From the NCBI GenBank assembly GCA_035571835.1, contig DATNBU010000039.1, positions 310,001 through 374,000 on the forward strand: a stretch of DNA of 64,000 nucleotides. Reading direction: 5' to 3'. This document shows, one piece after another, positions 54,995 through 63,553 of this stretch (the first letter of the stretch is position 1; every line of letters begins with the position of its first letter). This DNA is from Candidatus Limnocylindrales bacterium. GTDB lineage: Bacteria > Desulfobacterota > Binatia > UBA1149 > CAITLU01. A program made the position numbers and the translations under genes. Under the pieces are notes generated by a model, which saw only the letters and a list, made by a program, of their open reading frames with translations, ran no database searches and was not told the origin of the DNA.

Positions 54995-56698
54995 ATGACG
55001 ACCAACGCTCCTTCCATCGCCGAAGTTCACGCAAAACTGACCGCTCCCGGAGAGCTCCTCGAAATGGCGGAAGTCGTCATCCGCGGCGTTCCGACCCGCG
55101 TCTGGAAGAACGCGCCGCCGTCGCTCGCCGCCGTGCTCACGTTCAGCCGCGGACACGGCGATGCGGATTTCATGGTCTACGAGGACGACCGCTGGAGCTT
55201 CGAGCGACACTTTCGCGCATGCGCGCGGCTCGCGAACGTACTGATCGACCGCTACGGCATAAAGAAGGGCGACCGCGTCGCGATCGCGATGCGCAATTTC
55301 CCGGAGTGGTCGGTGGCGTTCTGGGCTGCATCGGCCGCGGGCGCGATCGTCGTTCCGCTCAACGCGTGGTGGACCGGACCGGAGCTCGTCTACGGGCTCG
55401 ACGATTCGGGCTCGACGGTGCTGTTCGCCGATGCCGAGCGACTCGACCGCCTCGTCCCCGAGCTCGCGCAGCTGCCGGGGCTTCGCATCATCTCGGCCCG
55501 CGACGAGCGCGATGTTCTTCCCGGCGGCGCCGAGCATTTCAACGACGTGCTCGGCGAGATTCCGGACGACGCTTCATTGCCGGACGTTGCAATCGATTCC
55601 GAAGACGACGCGACGATCTTCTACACGTCGGGGACGACCGGCCATCCGAAGGGAGTGCTCGGCACGCAGCGCAACATCTGCGGGAACCTCTTCAGCCTGC
55701 GCTTTGCAAATATGCGCGCGGCAATGCGCGGAAGCGTCACCGGCGCGAAACCCGCCGCGGCCGGTCAGGGCGTCTATCTGCTGTCGGTGCCGTTCTTTCA
55801 CGCGACCGGCTGCCATTCGATCCTGGTCGCAAACCTCGCGGCAGGTAACCGGCTCGTGATCATGCACAAGTGGGACGCCGGCCGCGCGCTCGAGCTGATC
55901 GAGCGCGAGAAGGTTGCCACGTTCGGCGGCGTGCCGGCGATGGTCTGGCAGGTACTGACGCATCCCGATTTTGCGACGCGCGATCTGTCGAGCGTGCGCT
56001 CGATCGGCTACGGCGGCGCACCGGCGGCGCCGGAGTTGGTCCGCAAGATCGAAGAGATGTTCCCCGGCCGCACTCCGAGCAACGGTTACGGCATGACGGA
56101 GACGTCGTCGGTGACGACGCTGAACATGGGCGTCGACTACATCCGCCATCCCGACAGCGTCGGCGTTCCGGTGCCGGTCTGCGACGTGAAAGTCGTCGAC
56201 GACGTCGGCCGCACGCTTCCTGCGGGTGAAGTCGGTGAGTTGTGGATCAAGGGTCCGAACGTCGTCAAGGAATACTTCCACAAGCCCGAGGCGTCGGCGG
56301 CAACGTTTACCGACGGCTGGGTGCATACGGGCGATCTCGCACGCATCGACGACGAAGGCTTCGTCTACCTGGTCGATCGCGCGAAGGATCTGCTGATTCG
56401 CGCGGGCGAGAACATTTCGTCGGCCGAGGTCGAAGCGGCGCTGTTCGAGCACCCGTCGATCGACGATGCCGCGGTGATCGGAATTCCGGATCAGGTTCTC
56501 GGCGAGGAAGTCGGCGCAGTCGTCCACCTCGCGCCGGGAACTTCGGCAACGGAAGACGAGCTGAAAGCGTGGGTGGCCAAAAGGCTCGCTGGCTTCAAGG
56601 TACCGCGCAAGGTGTGGTTCTTCGACGAGCCTCTGCCGCGCAATCCGGCGGGCAAGATCCTCAAGCGCGATCTCAAGAAGCAGTTGCTCGGGGTCTGA
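54995..56698 (+). CDS. AMP-forming acyl-CoA synthetase, class I
   Basis: A 567-residue ANL ligase for a fatty or aromatic acid. The P-loop YTSGTTGHPKGVLGTQRN, SIGYGGAPAAPELV, NGYGMTETSSV, HTGDLARIDDEGF and the C-terminal lysine in NPAGKILKRDL are intact. It differs from the ligase at 49154 in the P-loop type, so the two have separate substrates. AAGGA precedes the ATG. A possible -10 (TATAAG at 54926-54931) lies inside the frame of the divergent Coq4-like gene. Confidence 0.92.
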   Translation: MTTNAPSIAEVHAKLTAPGELLEMAEVVIRGVPTRVWKNAPPSLAAVLTFSRGHGDADFMVYEDDRWSFERHFRACARLANVLIDRYGIKKGDRVAIAMRNFPEWSVAFWAASAAGAIVVPLNAWWTGPELVYGLDDSGSTVLFADAERLDRLVPELAQLPGLRIISARDERDVLPGGAEHFNDVLGEIPDDASLPDVAIDSEDDATIFYTSGTTGHPKGVLGTQRNICGNLFSLRFANMRAAMRGSVTGAKPAAAGQGVYLLSVPFFHATGCHSILVANLAAGNRLVIMHKWDAGRALELIEREKVATFGGVPAMVWQVLTHPDFATRDLSSVRSIGYGGAPAAPELVRKIEEMFPGRTPSNGYGMTETSSVTTLNMGVDYIRHPDSVGVPVPVCDVKVVDDVGRTLPAGEVGELWIKGPNVVKEYFHKPEASAATFTDGWVHTGDLARIDDEGFVYLVDRAKDLLIRAGENISSAEVEAALFEHPSIDDAAVIGIPDQVLGEEVGAVVHLAPGTSATEDELKAWVAKRLAGFKVPRKVWFFDEPLPRNPAGKILKRDLKKQLLGV

Positions 56699-56745
56699 CT
56701 GGCACACTCGGCGAATCGTTCTCTGGGCGAGACGTTTCTCCGTAA

Positions 56746-56836
56746 GGGCGGTCGGCATGGGCATGCCCGCGCGCTCGCTTTAGTCCTCGCTTCGCTGCGG
56801 AACGACTCGCACGCGGGCACGCCCACGCCGCCCGCC
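56746..56836. repeat. Long imperfect palindrome between convergent genes
   Basis: GGGCGGTCGGCATGGGCATGCCCGCG begins at 56746, and its near-complement (GCGGGCACGCCCACGCCGCCCGCC) ends at 56836. The arms pair over about 25 bases with few mismatches, with a further small hairpin in the centre (56785-56800). It follows the acyl-CoA synthetase stop by 48 bases and could be a terminator or an extragenic palindrome of the REP kind. Copies elsewhere in the genome would decide this. Confidence 0.6.
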
Positions 56837-56994
56837 CTCGCGACGCCGTGCTTCCGTTATGTTCGTCATTGCTTTGTCTGCGCTCGCTCTGGCCGTGATG
56901 GCGGCTGTTCGTTACAGTCTGCGGACGTTCGATGACCGGTCTTTCGCCTGCATGCGGCTTCTGCCGCACCACTCGAGTGCTCTGCTTCTGGGGC

Positions 56995-57210
56995 ATGCTT
57001 CGTCCCTACGAGCCAGGGAGTCGCGTCCTGCTGTTTGCGTGCAGTCTTCTTCTCGCTGCCGGCATAGGCGTGTCATGCTGGCCACTCGACGAACAAACCG
57101 CCTCGATGTGGATACTCGGTGGCATTCTTTTCCTGGTTTCCGCGCTTGGCTTGCTGGTGGCTTTGTTCGGGTGCGAGTCGTGCGTCGTCAGGATGCGCGG
57201 CGACGTCTGA
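56995..57210 (+). CDS. Small two-helix membrane protein
   Basis: A 71-residue protein with two hydrophobic segments (about 10-28 and 38-58) and a short charged tail (CESCVVRMRGDV). It starts at MLRPYEPGSRVLLF; extension upstream is less convincing. No family is recognised and the Shine-Dalgarno (CTGGGGC) is weak. Composition and hydrophobic pattern support a real gene, but with modest confidence. Confidence 0.45.
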   Translation: MLRPYEPGSRVLLFACSLLLAAGIGVSCWPLDEQTASMWILGGILFLVSALGLLVALFGCESCVVRMRGDV

Positions 57211-57298
57211 TCCCGCTGAACCCGACCTGCATGCTCTCGGTGCGATTCACCGGCTGATGCTGAGCAATGCCGGCCGCGTGCAGGAATCCGGATAGCTT

Positions 57299-58309
57299 CT
57301 ACAGTGGGGCCGCCACATGCGTGAGTTTCCTCGACGCCAGCACCGAATACATCCTCGTGATGCGTCCGTCCGCGTCGACGTCGGCTTGCAGCACGAAGCG
57401 CCGCGCGACGCGCGCTACGTCGATCTCGGGATGATCGTCTCCGCGATCGGGAAGGTCGACGTAGAGCGCCGGCATGCCGCCGACCAGGATGCTGCGCACG
57501 CTGCCGACGCCGCCGAATTTCTGGAAGATGCCGTGGTAGAAGCGCGCGACCTTCGACGCGCCGAGGATCGGATTGAGCGCGGCGTAGAACTCGCCTCCGC
57601 CGTCGCTCATCGCGCGGCAGTCGGCGGCCAGGATGTTCTCCATGGCCCGGAGGTCGCCGGCGAGCAGGGCCTCGGTGAACTTCCACAGCGCTTCACGGGC
57701 CTGGTCGCGGGCGTCCGTGATCGACGGGTGGCGTGAGCCCTCGTAGCCTTTCATCGCGCGCCTGGCCCGAAGGTGCGCGACCTTGATGCCGCCCTCGGTG
57801 GCGCCGAGAACGGCGGCGGTCTCGCGCACGGTGTAGTCGAACACGTCGCGCAGCAGCAGCACGGCCCGCTGCCTCGGCGTCAGCGCTTCGAGCGCGACCA
57901 GGAACGCCATCGACATGCTTTCGACGAGGTCGTAGCGGCCTTCGGTGCTGACACCCGATGCGACCGCCTCCACGGCATCGATCGGCTCGGCATCGGCCGG
58001 GCCGGCAATCGGCGACGGCAGCCACGGTCCGACATACGGGCTCCGCTTGCGGCGGCGAAGGAGATCGTGCGCGAGGTTCATCGCGACGCGCACGAGCCAC
58101 GGCCGCAGCGGCCGCCCGTCCGCTTCGGGCGCGTGCTCGAGGAGTCGCACGAAGGTTTCCTGGAGCAGGTCGTCGGCGTCCGCCGCGCAGCCGGTCATCC
58201 GGTAGAGAAGGCCCCACAGGAAGCTCCGGTGCTCGTCGAACAGTGCGGCCGAACTATCTGCCATATCAAGCGAAACGTCCCGAGCTCGTGCAACGGACGA
58301 AGTCTTCAT
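57299..58309 (-). CDS. ECF41-like RNA polymerase sigma factor with SnoaL-like C-terminus
   Basis: A 336-residue sigma factor. Region 2 (RSFLWGLLYRMTGCAADADDLLQETFVRLLE) is at ~25-60, region 4 (LTPRQRAVLLLRDVFDYTVRETAAVLGATEGGIK) at ~145-180, and an NTF2/SnoaL-like domain from ~205 to the end. The motif WLPSP between regions 2 and 4 and SDGGGEF in the C-terminal domain are variants of the WLPEP and DGGGK motifs of the ECF41 group, whose SnoaL domain controls activity without an anti-sigma factor. The start overlaps the stop of the FAD oxidoreductase (ATGA), the usual layout of ECF41 with an oxidoreductase partner. Confidence 0.9.
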   Translation of the reverse strand: MKTSSVARARDVSLDMADSSAALFDEHRSFLWGLLYRMTGCAADADDLLQETFVRLLEHAPEADGRPLRPWLVRVAMNLAHDLLRRRKRSPYVGPWLPSPIAGPADAEPIDAVEAVASGVSTEGRYDLVESMSMAFLVALEALTPRQRAVLLLRDVFDYTVRETAAVLGATEGGIKVAHLRARRAMKGYEGSRHPSITDARDQAREALWKFTEALLAGDLRAMENILAADCRAMSDGGGEFYAALNPILGASKVARFYHGIFQKFGGVGSVRSILVGGMPALYVDLPDRGDDHPEIDVARVARRFVLQADVDADGRITRMYSVLASRKLTHVAAPL

Positions 58310-59730
58310 GCGACCGTGGCCATCGTATCGGCGGCATAGCTTGCGACCTCGCGAATCGCTCGCGGCAGACTTCCTTTCGCACCGGCGCCGTCCCGTTTCG
58401 ATCCCGCCATGCCTGCACGGTCGGCCGCTATCAGACCAGCGCGCCGGCCGCTCGAGACGGCGGTATCGGCGATCATCGATTCGTCTCCGACCCAGTCGCC
58501 AGCAACGACGAGCGACGGCGTTCCGGGAACGTCGGGCCCGGGCCGGCTCCTTCCAGCCTGGACGAGCGCGCCGGTGACCAGCATCTGCGGAAGGTACCGG
58601 CGCTCGACGAGCTCGCTTCGCCAGCCGGGCTGCACGACGTCGGCAAACGCTTCGAGCTCGGCCTCCACGGCCTTGGCATCGGCCGGCTCGGGTCCGAGAT
58701 ACTTCGCGACATGGACGACCGCGCCGCCTTCGGGCGCGAGCTTCGCCGACGCCGAATGCACCGAGAAATAGAACGGCCGGTCGATGCCGAGCACGAACAG
58801 CCGGCGCGGATCGGGAAGGCGCCGCAGGCCGAGATCGAGGCACGCGGCCTTGACCGGAATCGCATCGGCGGCCCACGCCTCGATGGTCGCGGCGCCCTCG
58901 CCTTTCGCGAGCGAAGCAGCCACGCCCGGCGGCACCGCCAGAACCGCCACGCGCGCACGCAGCGAAGCTTCGCCGGCGTCGACTTCGACGTGGCCGCTGA
59001 ACGTGCGCACCGCCGTCACACGCGCACCGGTGCGAATCACGGCGCCGGCATCGCCTGCGACTTTCGCGAGACCGGCCGCGAGCGTCGCCCAGCCTCCGTC
59101 CAGATAAAGGACGCCTTTGCCGAGACCGGCCTGAAGCTGCGCGACCGAAGCTTCGGCCGATGAACGCGACGGATCGTTCGCGTATGCGGTCAGCCGCATC
59201 AGTGCTTCGACGAGCGCGCGCACGGTGCGGTCGCGGAACGTGGCGTCGAGCCAGTCGCGCAGCGTGCGGCCGCGCAGCGACTTCGCGTCGATCTTCGCGA
59301 GCGAGCCGAGCACGCGGGCGAGCTCGAGCTTGCCGGAAAGACCAAGCAGGTCCGTCGTCAGCAGCGAGACGAAACCGCCGGGCAGCGCGTGCAGCGTGCC
59401 GCGATCGAATGCGAGCCCGCCGGAGGTCGGCGGCCGGCGGCCGCTGAACGACACGCCGAGCTCCGCAAACGCCTTCATCGCGGGACCGCCGTCGTAAAGC
59501 GCGTGCGGCCCGACGTTGAACCGGAATCCGTTTTCGTCGTGCGTCGCCGCGCGGCCACCGACTTCTTCGGTGCGCTCGAGGACGGTCACGCGCACGCCCG
59601 AACGGGCAGCGAACGCCGCGGCCGTAAGGCCGGCGAGACCGCCGCCGATCACGACGACATCGGTCTCACCGCGACCGGGAATGGAGCCGGCAGAGCCGGA
59701 GATGGACGTGGGGTCTGAAACGTATGCCAT
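58306..59730 (-). CDS. FAD-dependent oxidoreductase (amine oxidase/CrtI superfamily)
   Basis: A 474-residue flavoprotein. The Rossmann motif VVVIGGGLAGLTAAAFAARSG is at ~25-45, LERTEEVGGRAATHDENGF follows, and the C-terminal FAD segment is VVAGDWVGDESMIADTAVSSGRRAG. Substrate unknown; protoporphyrinogen-oxidase-like and desaturase-like enzymes share this fold. GGAGG stands nine bases before the ATG at 59730. It overlaps the ECF41-like sigma gene by four bases and is its likely target or partner. Confidence 0.88.
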   Translation of the reverse strand: MAYVSDPTSISGSAGSIPGRGETDVVVIGGGLAGLTAAAFAARSGVRVTVLERTEEVGGRAATHDENGFRFNVGPHALYDGGPAMKAFAELGVSFSGRRPPTSGGLAFDRGTLHALPGGFVSLLTTDLLGLSGKLELARVLGSLAKIDAKSLRGRTLRDWLDATFRDRTVRALVEALMRLTAYANDPSRSSAEASVAQLQAGLGKGVLYLDGGWATLAAGLAKVAGDAGAVIRTGARVTAVRTFSGHVEVDAGEASLRARVAVLAVPPGVAASLAKGEGAATIEAWAADAIPVKAACLDLGLRRLPDPRRLFVLGIDRPFYFSVHSASAKLAPEGGAVVHVAKYLGPEPADAKAVEAELEAFADVVQPGWRSELVERRYLPQMLVTGALVQAGRSRPGPDVPGTPSLVVAGDWVGDESMIADTAVSSGRRAGLIAADRAGMAGSKRDGAGAKGSLPRAIREVASYAADTMATVA

Positions 59731-59790
59731 GGCGCGTGCCTCCGCTGGTTTTGACTCCACCACGATCGGCGGCCGCCAGAGGTTACGCCA

Positions 59791-59834
59791 GAAAAAAGAA
59801 AAGCGGGAAAACCGGACGATCCCGGCTTTCCCGC
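59791..59834 (-). terminator. Intrinsic terminator of the beta-propeller cytochrome gene
   Basis: On the minus strand GCGGGAAAGCCGGG pairs with CCGGTTTTCCCGC (arms 59822-59834 and 59803-59815, one mismatch) over a short loop and is followed by a T-rich run (A-run at 59791-59802 on the plus strand). It lies 54-97 bases after the stop of the gene at 59888 and ahead of the FAD oxidoreductase gene, separating the two transcripts. Confidence 0.85.
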
Positions 59835-59887
59835 CCTATGAAAACCATCCCGGCGTCCGGCGCCCGAAGCAGGACCGCTGCGAGTGC

Positions 59888-62800
59888 CTACTTGCAGACG
59901 ATCGTGCTGCCGAGGCTCGCCGTGCTGCATTGCGGAAGCGGCGAGGGTCCGGGGAAATCCCCATCCGCGCACTGGCCCGTCGTCGCGATCGGCGTGTCGA
60001 TCACGATCGTCGCCCGCAGCGGCAGCGTCGCCGACGCAGCGGGCATCGTGAGTCCCTTTCCCTTGATCCCGATCTTGACGAAGCCCGGCGCCGCGCTGCT
60101 GGTCTTGATGCCGATACGGCCGATGCCGCCGGTCTTCGGTCCCCAGTACTTGAACCCTGACGTGCTCGTCGTCCAGCTCGCACCGCCCGCCACCGTCACA
60201 TCGAGCAGCGAGTTCCCGATCGCGTCCGAGACGATGATGCGCAGGCCGTTGGTCGCCGGATCGATCGCCGGCGACGTCGGCACCGTGGCCGAGCCTTTGA
60301 TCTTGAGCGACTCGTCTCCCGCCGGCAGCACGAGATTCTTCGCGATCAGAAGAGGCCGGTTCATTGATGCGCCGGACGTGCACGGATCGCATGCGTCGCC
60401 ATATCCGTCGCCGTCCGCGTCGGCCTGCGATGCATTGGCCCCGCCCGGGCAGTTGTCGATCGCGTCCGAGATTCCGTCGGCATCACTGTCGCCGCCGCTG
60501 CCCGACGGATGCGAGGACGCGTCGGCGGGATCGGTGCCGGCGTCGATCTCGTCGCTGTCGAACCACGTATCCTCGTCGCGATCGACGCCGAGCCGTGCCT
60601 GCGTGCCGAGCGGAACCACCGTGAACGTGATCTCGCCGCCGGCGGCGCCGCTTTGCCGGAGCGAGTTCGCCGTCGGTGCTTCGGCCGCACGGTCGGACTG
60701 GAAGACGCCCGTGCCCGCCACGTAGACCCATCCCCGCTGCTCGAGCGCCATGCGGCCTTTGGCGACGAGACCGACGTCGCCGGCATCGGCAAGCGCGATC
60801 ATCGCATTCAGCAGATTGACGGTCGCAACCGAGTTGTCGTTGGCTCCGAGAACCGTCAGCTGCGTTCCGACCGCCGCATGCGTATCGGTCGGGAACGAAA
60901 GCAGGAACGCCTCGATGTCACGACGTTCGGCATCGCCGGCCGCGCCCGCCGGGAAACCGAACTGCGGCTGCTTCAGCAGATCGAACAGCGTGTCGAAGCT
61001 GCCGTCGTGCCCGAATCCGAAGCCGCGGTTGTTGGTCAGCGACGAATAATCGAGGCCGATCTTCTTGTAGAGGTCGCGCAGCTGCGGCACCGCGATTCCC
61101 TGCGATTCGTTGATCAGATTCGGCGAGATGACGATGCCGTTGCCGCCGGTCGGCAGCGTGTGGCACGTCACGCACGCGGTCGTGCCGTTGAAGATCGGCG
61201 CGGTCATGAACAGCGTCTCGCCGTTGGCGGGATCGCCGGCGTAACCGGGGACCGTCGCGGGAGTCGCATCGTCGAACGTCCGATAAGGGTTCGGCGGGAA
61301 ATGGGTGGTCGCGAGAAACGCCTCGAGTGCATTCATCTCGGGCGTGGTCGGCGGCGTCGAAAGACCGAGCAGATCGACGAACCCGCTGGTGAACGCGCCG
61401 ATGTCCTCGCGGTCGCCGCGCCAGTGCAGCGGCTCGGTGCCGACCGACCCGATCAGCGTCTGCGTCATCATGGGGCCCTTCATCGGATGCCAGTCGGCGC
61501 AGACACCGGCGAGGCCGGTGCCGGTGTTGCACGGCTCGTCGAGCGTCTTCATTGCGCCCGACGGATCGCCGAGATCCCACGCTTCGGTGTCGCGCGTCGC
61601 GTCGATGTGGCATCCGGCGCACGCCTCGCTGCCGAGGCGCGACGTCAGGTGTGCGTCGTACAGGAACGGCCGGCCGGCCTTGATGACCTGCGGGGTCGGA
61701 TCAAAGAACGTCGTGCGGCCGACCTCGGTGTTCGCCGCCGTGTCGATCGACGAAATCGAGCCCTCGAAGCGGTTCCACACGTAGAGGCGCTGGCGCGGCT
61801 CGTCGAGCGCGAGTCCGGTCGGACCTTCGCCGACGTCGATGGTCGCGACACGCTGGCCCGAAGAATTGGCACGCATGATGTTGTTCGAGCCCATGCCGCT
61901 GATCCACACGGCAGAACCGTCGGTCTTCCACGCGATGCCGCGCGGATCGGCGACCGACATGTCGTGCTCGGCCTGCGTGACGCTGGTCTTGAGGAACTGC
62001 GGGCTCGGCGGATTCAGGAACAGGTGCGGATTGAGATCGGCGACGCCTCCGATCGCGCCGATGTTGGCCGGATCGAAGCTCGCGATGCGCTGGCGCACGT
62101 TGCTCTGCGCGCTCTGGAAGAAACGGTGCTCGTTCGGACCGTACGTGCCGACGACATACACACGTCCGTTCGCCGGATTGATCGTCATCGCGGCGTTGAT
62201 GTTGAGCAGGTTCTTCGCGTACGTCACCGAAAGATTCGACGTCTGGATCATCGCAACGTCGTTCTCGTTCAGGTTCCACGTGACCAGCGCGTCCCAGATG
62301 TGGTTGTTGTCGTCCTTCCAGTTGACGCCTTCCTTGTTGATGATCAGCGACGTCGTCGGCGGTGCCGGCAGGCCCCCTGCGATCGGCGGGTTGAACGTCG
62401 CGCCGCTGTTCGGCGGAGGATTGGCGCCGCCGTATGGTCCCGAAGGATCCGAGACGATGCTCTCGGGAAGGATCATCGAGCGATTGCCCGATTCGAAGAT
62501 CGCCGCGTAGACGCGCGTGCCGTCGGTGGCGAGCGACCGCACGTCCTTGCCGAGGATCGGAACGATCGCCGTAGGCGCCGCGAGCGACGCAGGATCGTAG
62601 ACGGCCACCTCGTTCTGCTGCGCAACGCTGATGTACGCGCGCTGCGGGCTGCCGGCGAAGACGACGTCGCACGGCTCGTCGCCCGGCGAGAACGATGTGA
62701 CGACGTTATGCGTCGTGAGATCGACGACGCTGACGGAGTCGGAGATCTTGTTGGTCACCCACGCTTCCGAATTCGTTCGGGCGCGCACCGAAACCGGCTC

Positions 62801-63136
62801 GAGGCCGACCGGGATCGAGGCCGTGTGGACCGGCAGCGCGCCGCCGAGAGTGAAGACCTCGAGGCGCGCATCTGCCGTATTGGTGACGAGAAGCCTCGTG
62901 CCGTCGGGCGTCATCTCGACCGGATGAACCGGCGGAGTCTCCCAGTTGTAGAACGATCCCTGGGAATGCGCCGGATGCGCATACGACAACACGATGCTCG
63001 CGGCGCCGAGGAGCGCGCACCCCGCGGTGCAGACGGCCGACCGAGGCCGCGAAGGTTTGGCTGTATGCCGGTTCAGCGAGCGTAGCGCTTGCCGGCTGGA
63101 GACCCCGAGGTACGCGTGCGCGCTGCGTCGAATCAT
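59888..63136 (-). CDS. Secreted beta-propeller cytochrome c with thrombospondin type-3 repeats
   Basis: A 1,082-residue exported protein. After a signal peptide (to ~58) there is a seven-bladed YVTN-like propeller (~65-430; SVSVVDLTTHNVVTSF, GLALDEPRQRLYVWNRF), then a cytochrome part with CXXCH sites CAGCH (~503) and CVTCH (~650). After it come Ca-binding type-3 repeats (GDSDADGISDAIDNC, DADGDGYGDAC) and a C-terminal beta-rich domain. The propeller-cytochrome architecture is like surface electron-transfer or methylamine-dehydrogenase-related proteins. It is probably a periplasmic or surface oxidoreductase. ATG 63136 is preceded by GGAAGAG; an ATG at 63154 is possible. Confidence 0.82.
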   Translation of the reverse strand: MIRRSAHAYLGVSSRQALRSLNRHTAKPSRPRSAVCTAGCALLGAASIVLSYAHPAHSQGSFYNWETPPVHPVEMTPDGTRLLVTNTADARLEVFTLGGALPVHTASIPVGLEPVSVRARTNSEAWVTNKISDSVSVVDLTTHNVVTSFSPGDEPCDVVFAGSPQRAYISVAQQNEVAVYDPASLAAPTAIVPILGKDVRSLATDGTRVYAAIFESGNRSMILPESIVSDPSGPYGGANPPPNSGATFNPPIAGGLPAPPTTSLIINKEGVNWKDDNNHIWDALVTWNLNENDVAMIQTSNLSVTYAKNLLNINAAMTINPANGRVYVVGTYGPNEHRFFQSAQSNVRQRIASFDPANIGAIGGVADLNPHLFLNPPSPQFLKTSVTQAEHDMSVADPRGIAWKTDGSAVWISGMGSNNIMRANSSGQRVATIDVGEGPTGLALDEPRQRLYVWNRFEGSISSIDTAANTEVGRTTFFDPTPQVIKAGRPFLYDAHLTSRLGSEACAGCHIDATRDTEAWDLGDPSGAMKTLDEPCNTGTGLAGVCADWHPMKGPMMTQTLIGSVGTEPLHWRGDREDIGAFTSGFVDLLGLSTPPTTPEMNALEAFLATTHFPPNPYRTFDDATPATVPGYAGDPANGETLFMTAPIFNGTTACVTCHTLPTGGNGIVISPNLINESQGIAVPQLRDLYKKIGLDYSSLTNNRGFGFGHDGSFDTLFDLLKQPQFGFPAGAAGDAERRDIEAFLLSFPTDTHAAVGTQLTVLGANDNSVATVNLLNAMIALADAGDVGLVAKGRMALEQRGWVYVAGTGVFQSDRAAEAPTANSLRQSGAAGGEITFTVVPLGTQARLGVDRDEDTWFDSDEIDAGTDPADASSHPSGSGGDSDADGISDAIDNCPGGANASQADADGDGYGDACDPCTSGASMNRPLLIAKNLVLPAGDESLKIKGSATVPTSPAIDPATNGLRIIVSDAIGNSLLDVTVAGGASWTTSTSGFKYWGPKTGGIGRIGIKTSSAAPGFVKIGIKGKGLTMPAASATLPLRATIVIDTPIATTGQCADGDFPGPSPLPQCSTASLGSTIVCK

Positions 63137-63553
63137 TGTCACAACTCTTCCCATGCAGGACAGGCGTGAAAAACGACGTCACGTCGTGACGTTTGGTTCG
63201 CTGCAGGGATCGGCGCGCCGCGGCCATGAATGGCCGGATCGACAGGCAGGAGGACTTTCGGCTGATCGCCCGGTGCGGAATCCGGTGACACACGTCCACT
63301 GGCGACGAGGTCACGGCTTCGAATTCGCATGATGGTTCTCCCCGTTGCGGCCGTGAGCCGCTCCCTGATTCCGTCGAACGTACGGAACCGTGGCGGAGAT
63401 GACCACGGCTGTCGCCGAGCTGGCAAGAGTTTCCACGGGTCGTGGGAAAGATCGCGTCTCAACATGTGTTCAGGATTGTTGCATCACGGGTGGCGAGCCC
63501 GTAGGAGAAAGATGGGGATTCGCCGGGCAAGCCGGCGTAGGACGAGGGGACCA
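63137..63553. other. Divergent promoter region between cytochrome gene and the right-edge gene
   Basis: 417 bases without a gene. Near the cytochrome start lies a perfect palindrome (63176-63192). The right half holds the leader of the exported Pro/Ala-rich protein; no riboswitch I know was recognised in it. Confidence 0.4.
63176..63192. promoter_or_regulatory. ACGTCAC-GTC-GTGACGT inverted repeat (candidate operator)
   Basis: Two perfect seven-base arms (63176-63182, 63186-63192) around a three-base centre, 40 bases before the start of the propeller-cytochrome gene. This is the size of a regulator site for a Crp/Fnr or GntR/MarR-like dimer. The Crp/Fnr regulator at 39487 is far away, so no partner is assigned. 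Confidence 0.45.

Noticed and set aside
63430-63553. A possible structured leader (riboswitch-like) before the right-edge gene
   Set aside because: Some GC-rich pairing is possible, but the conserved cores of the riboswitches I know are not present.
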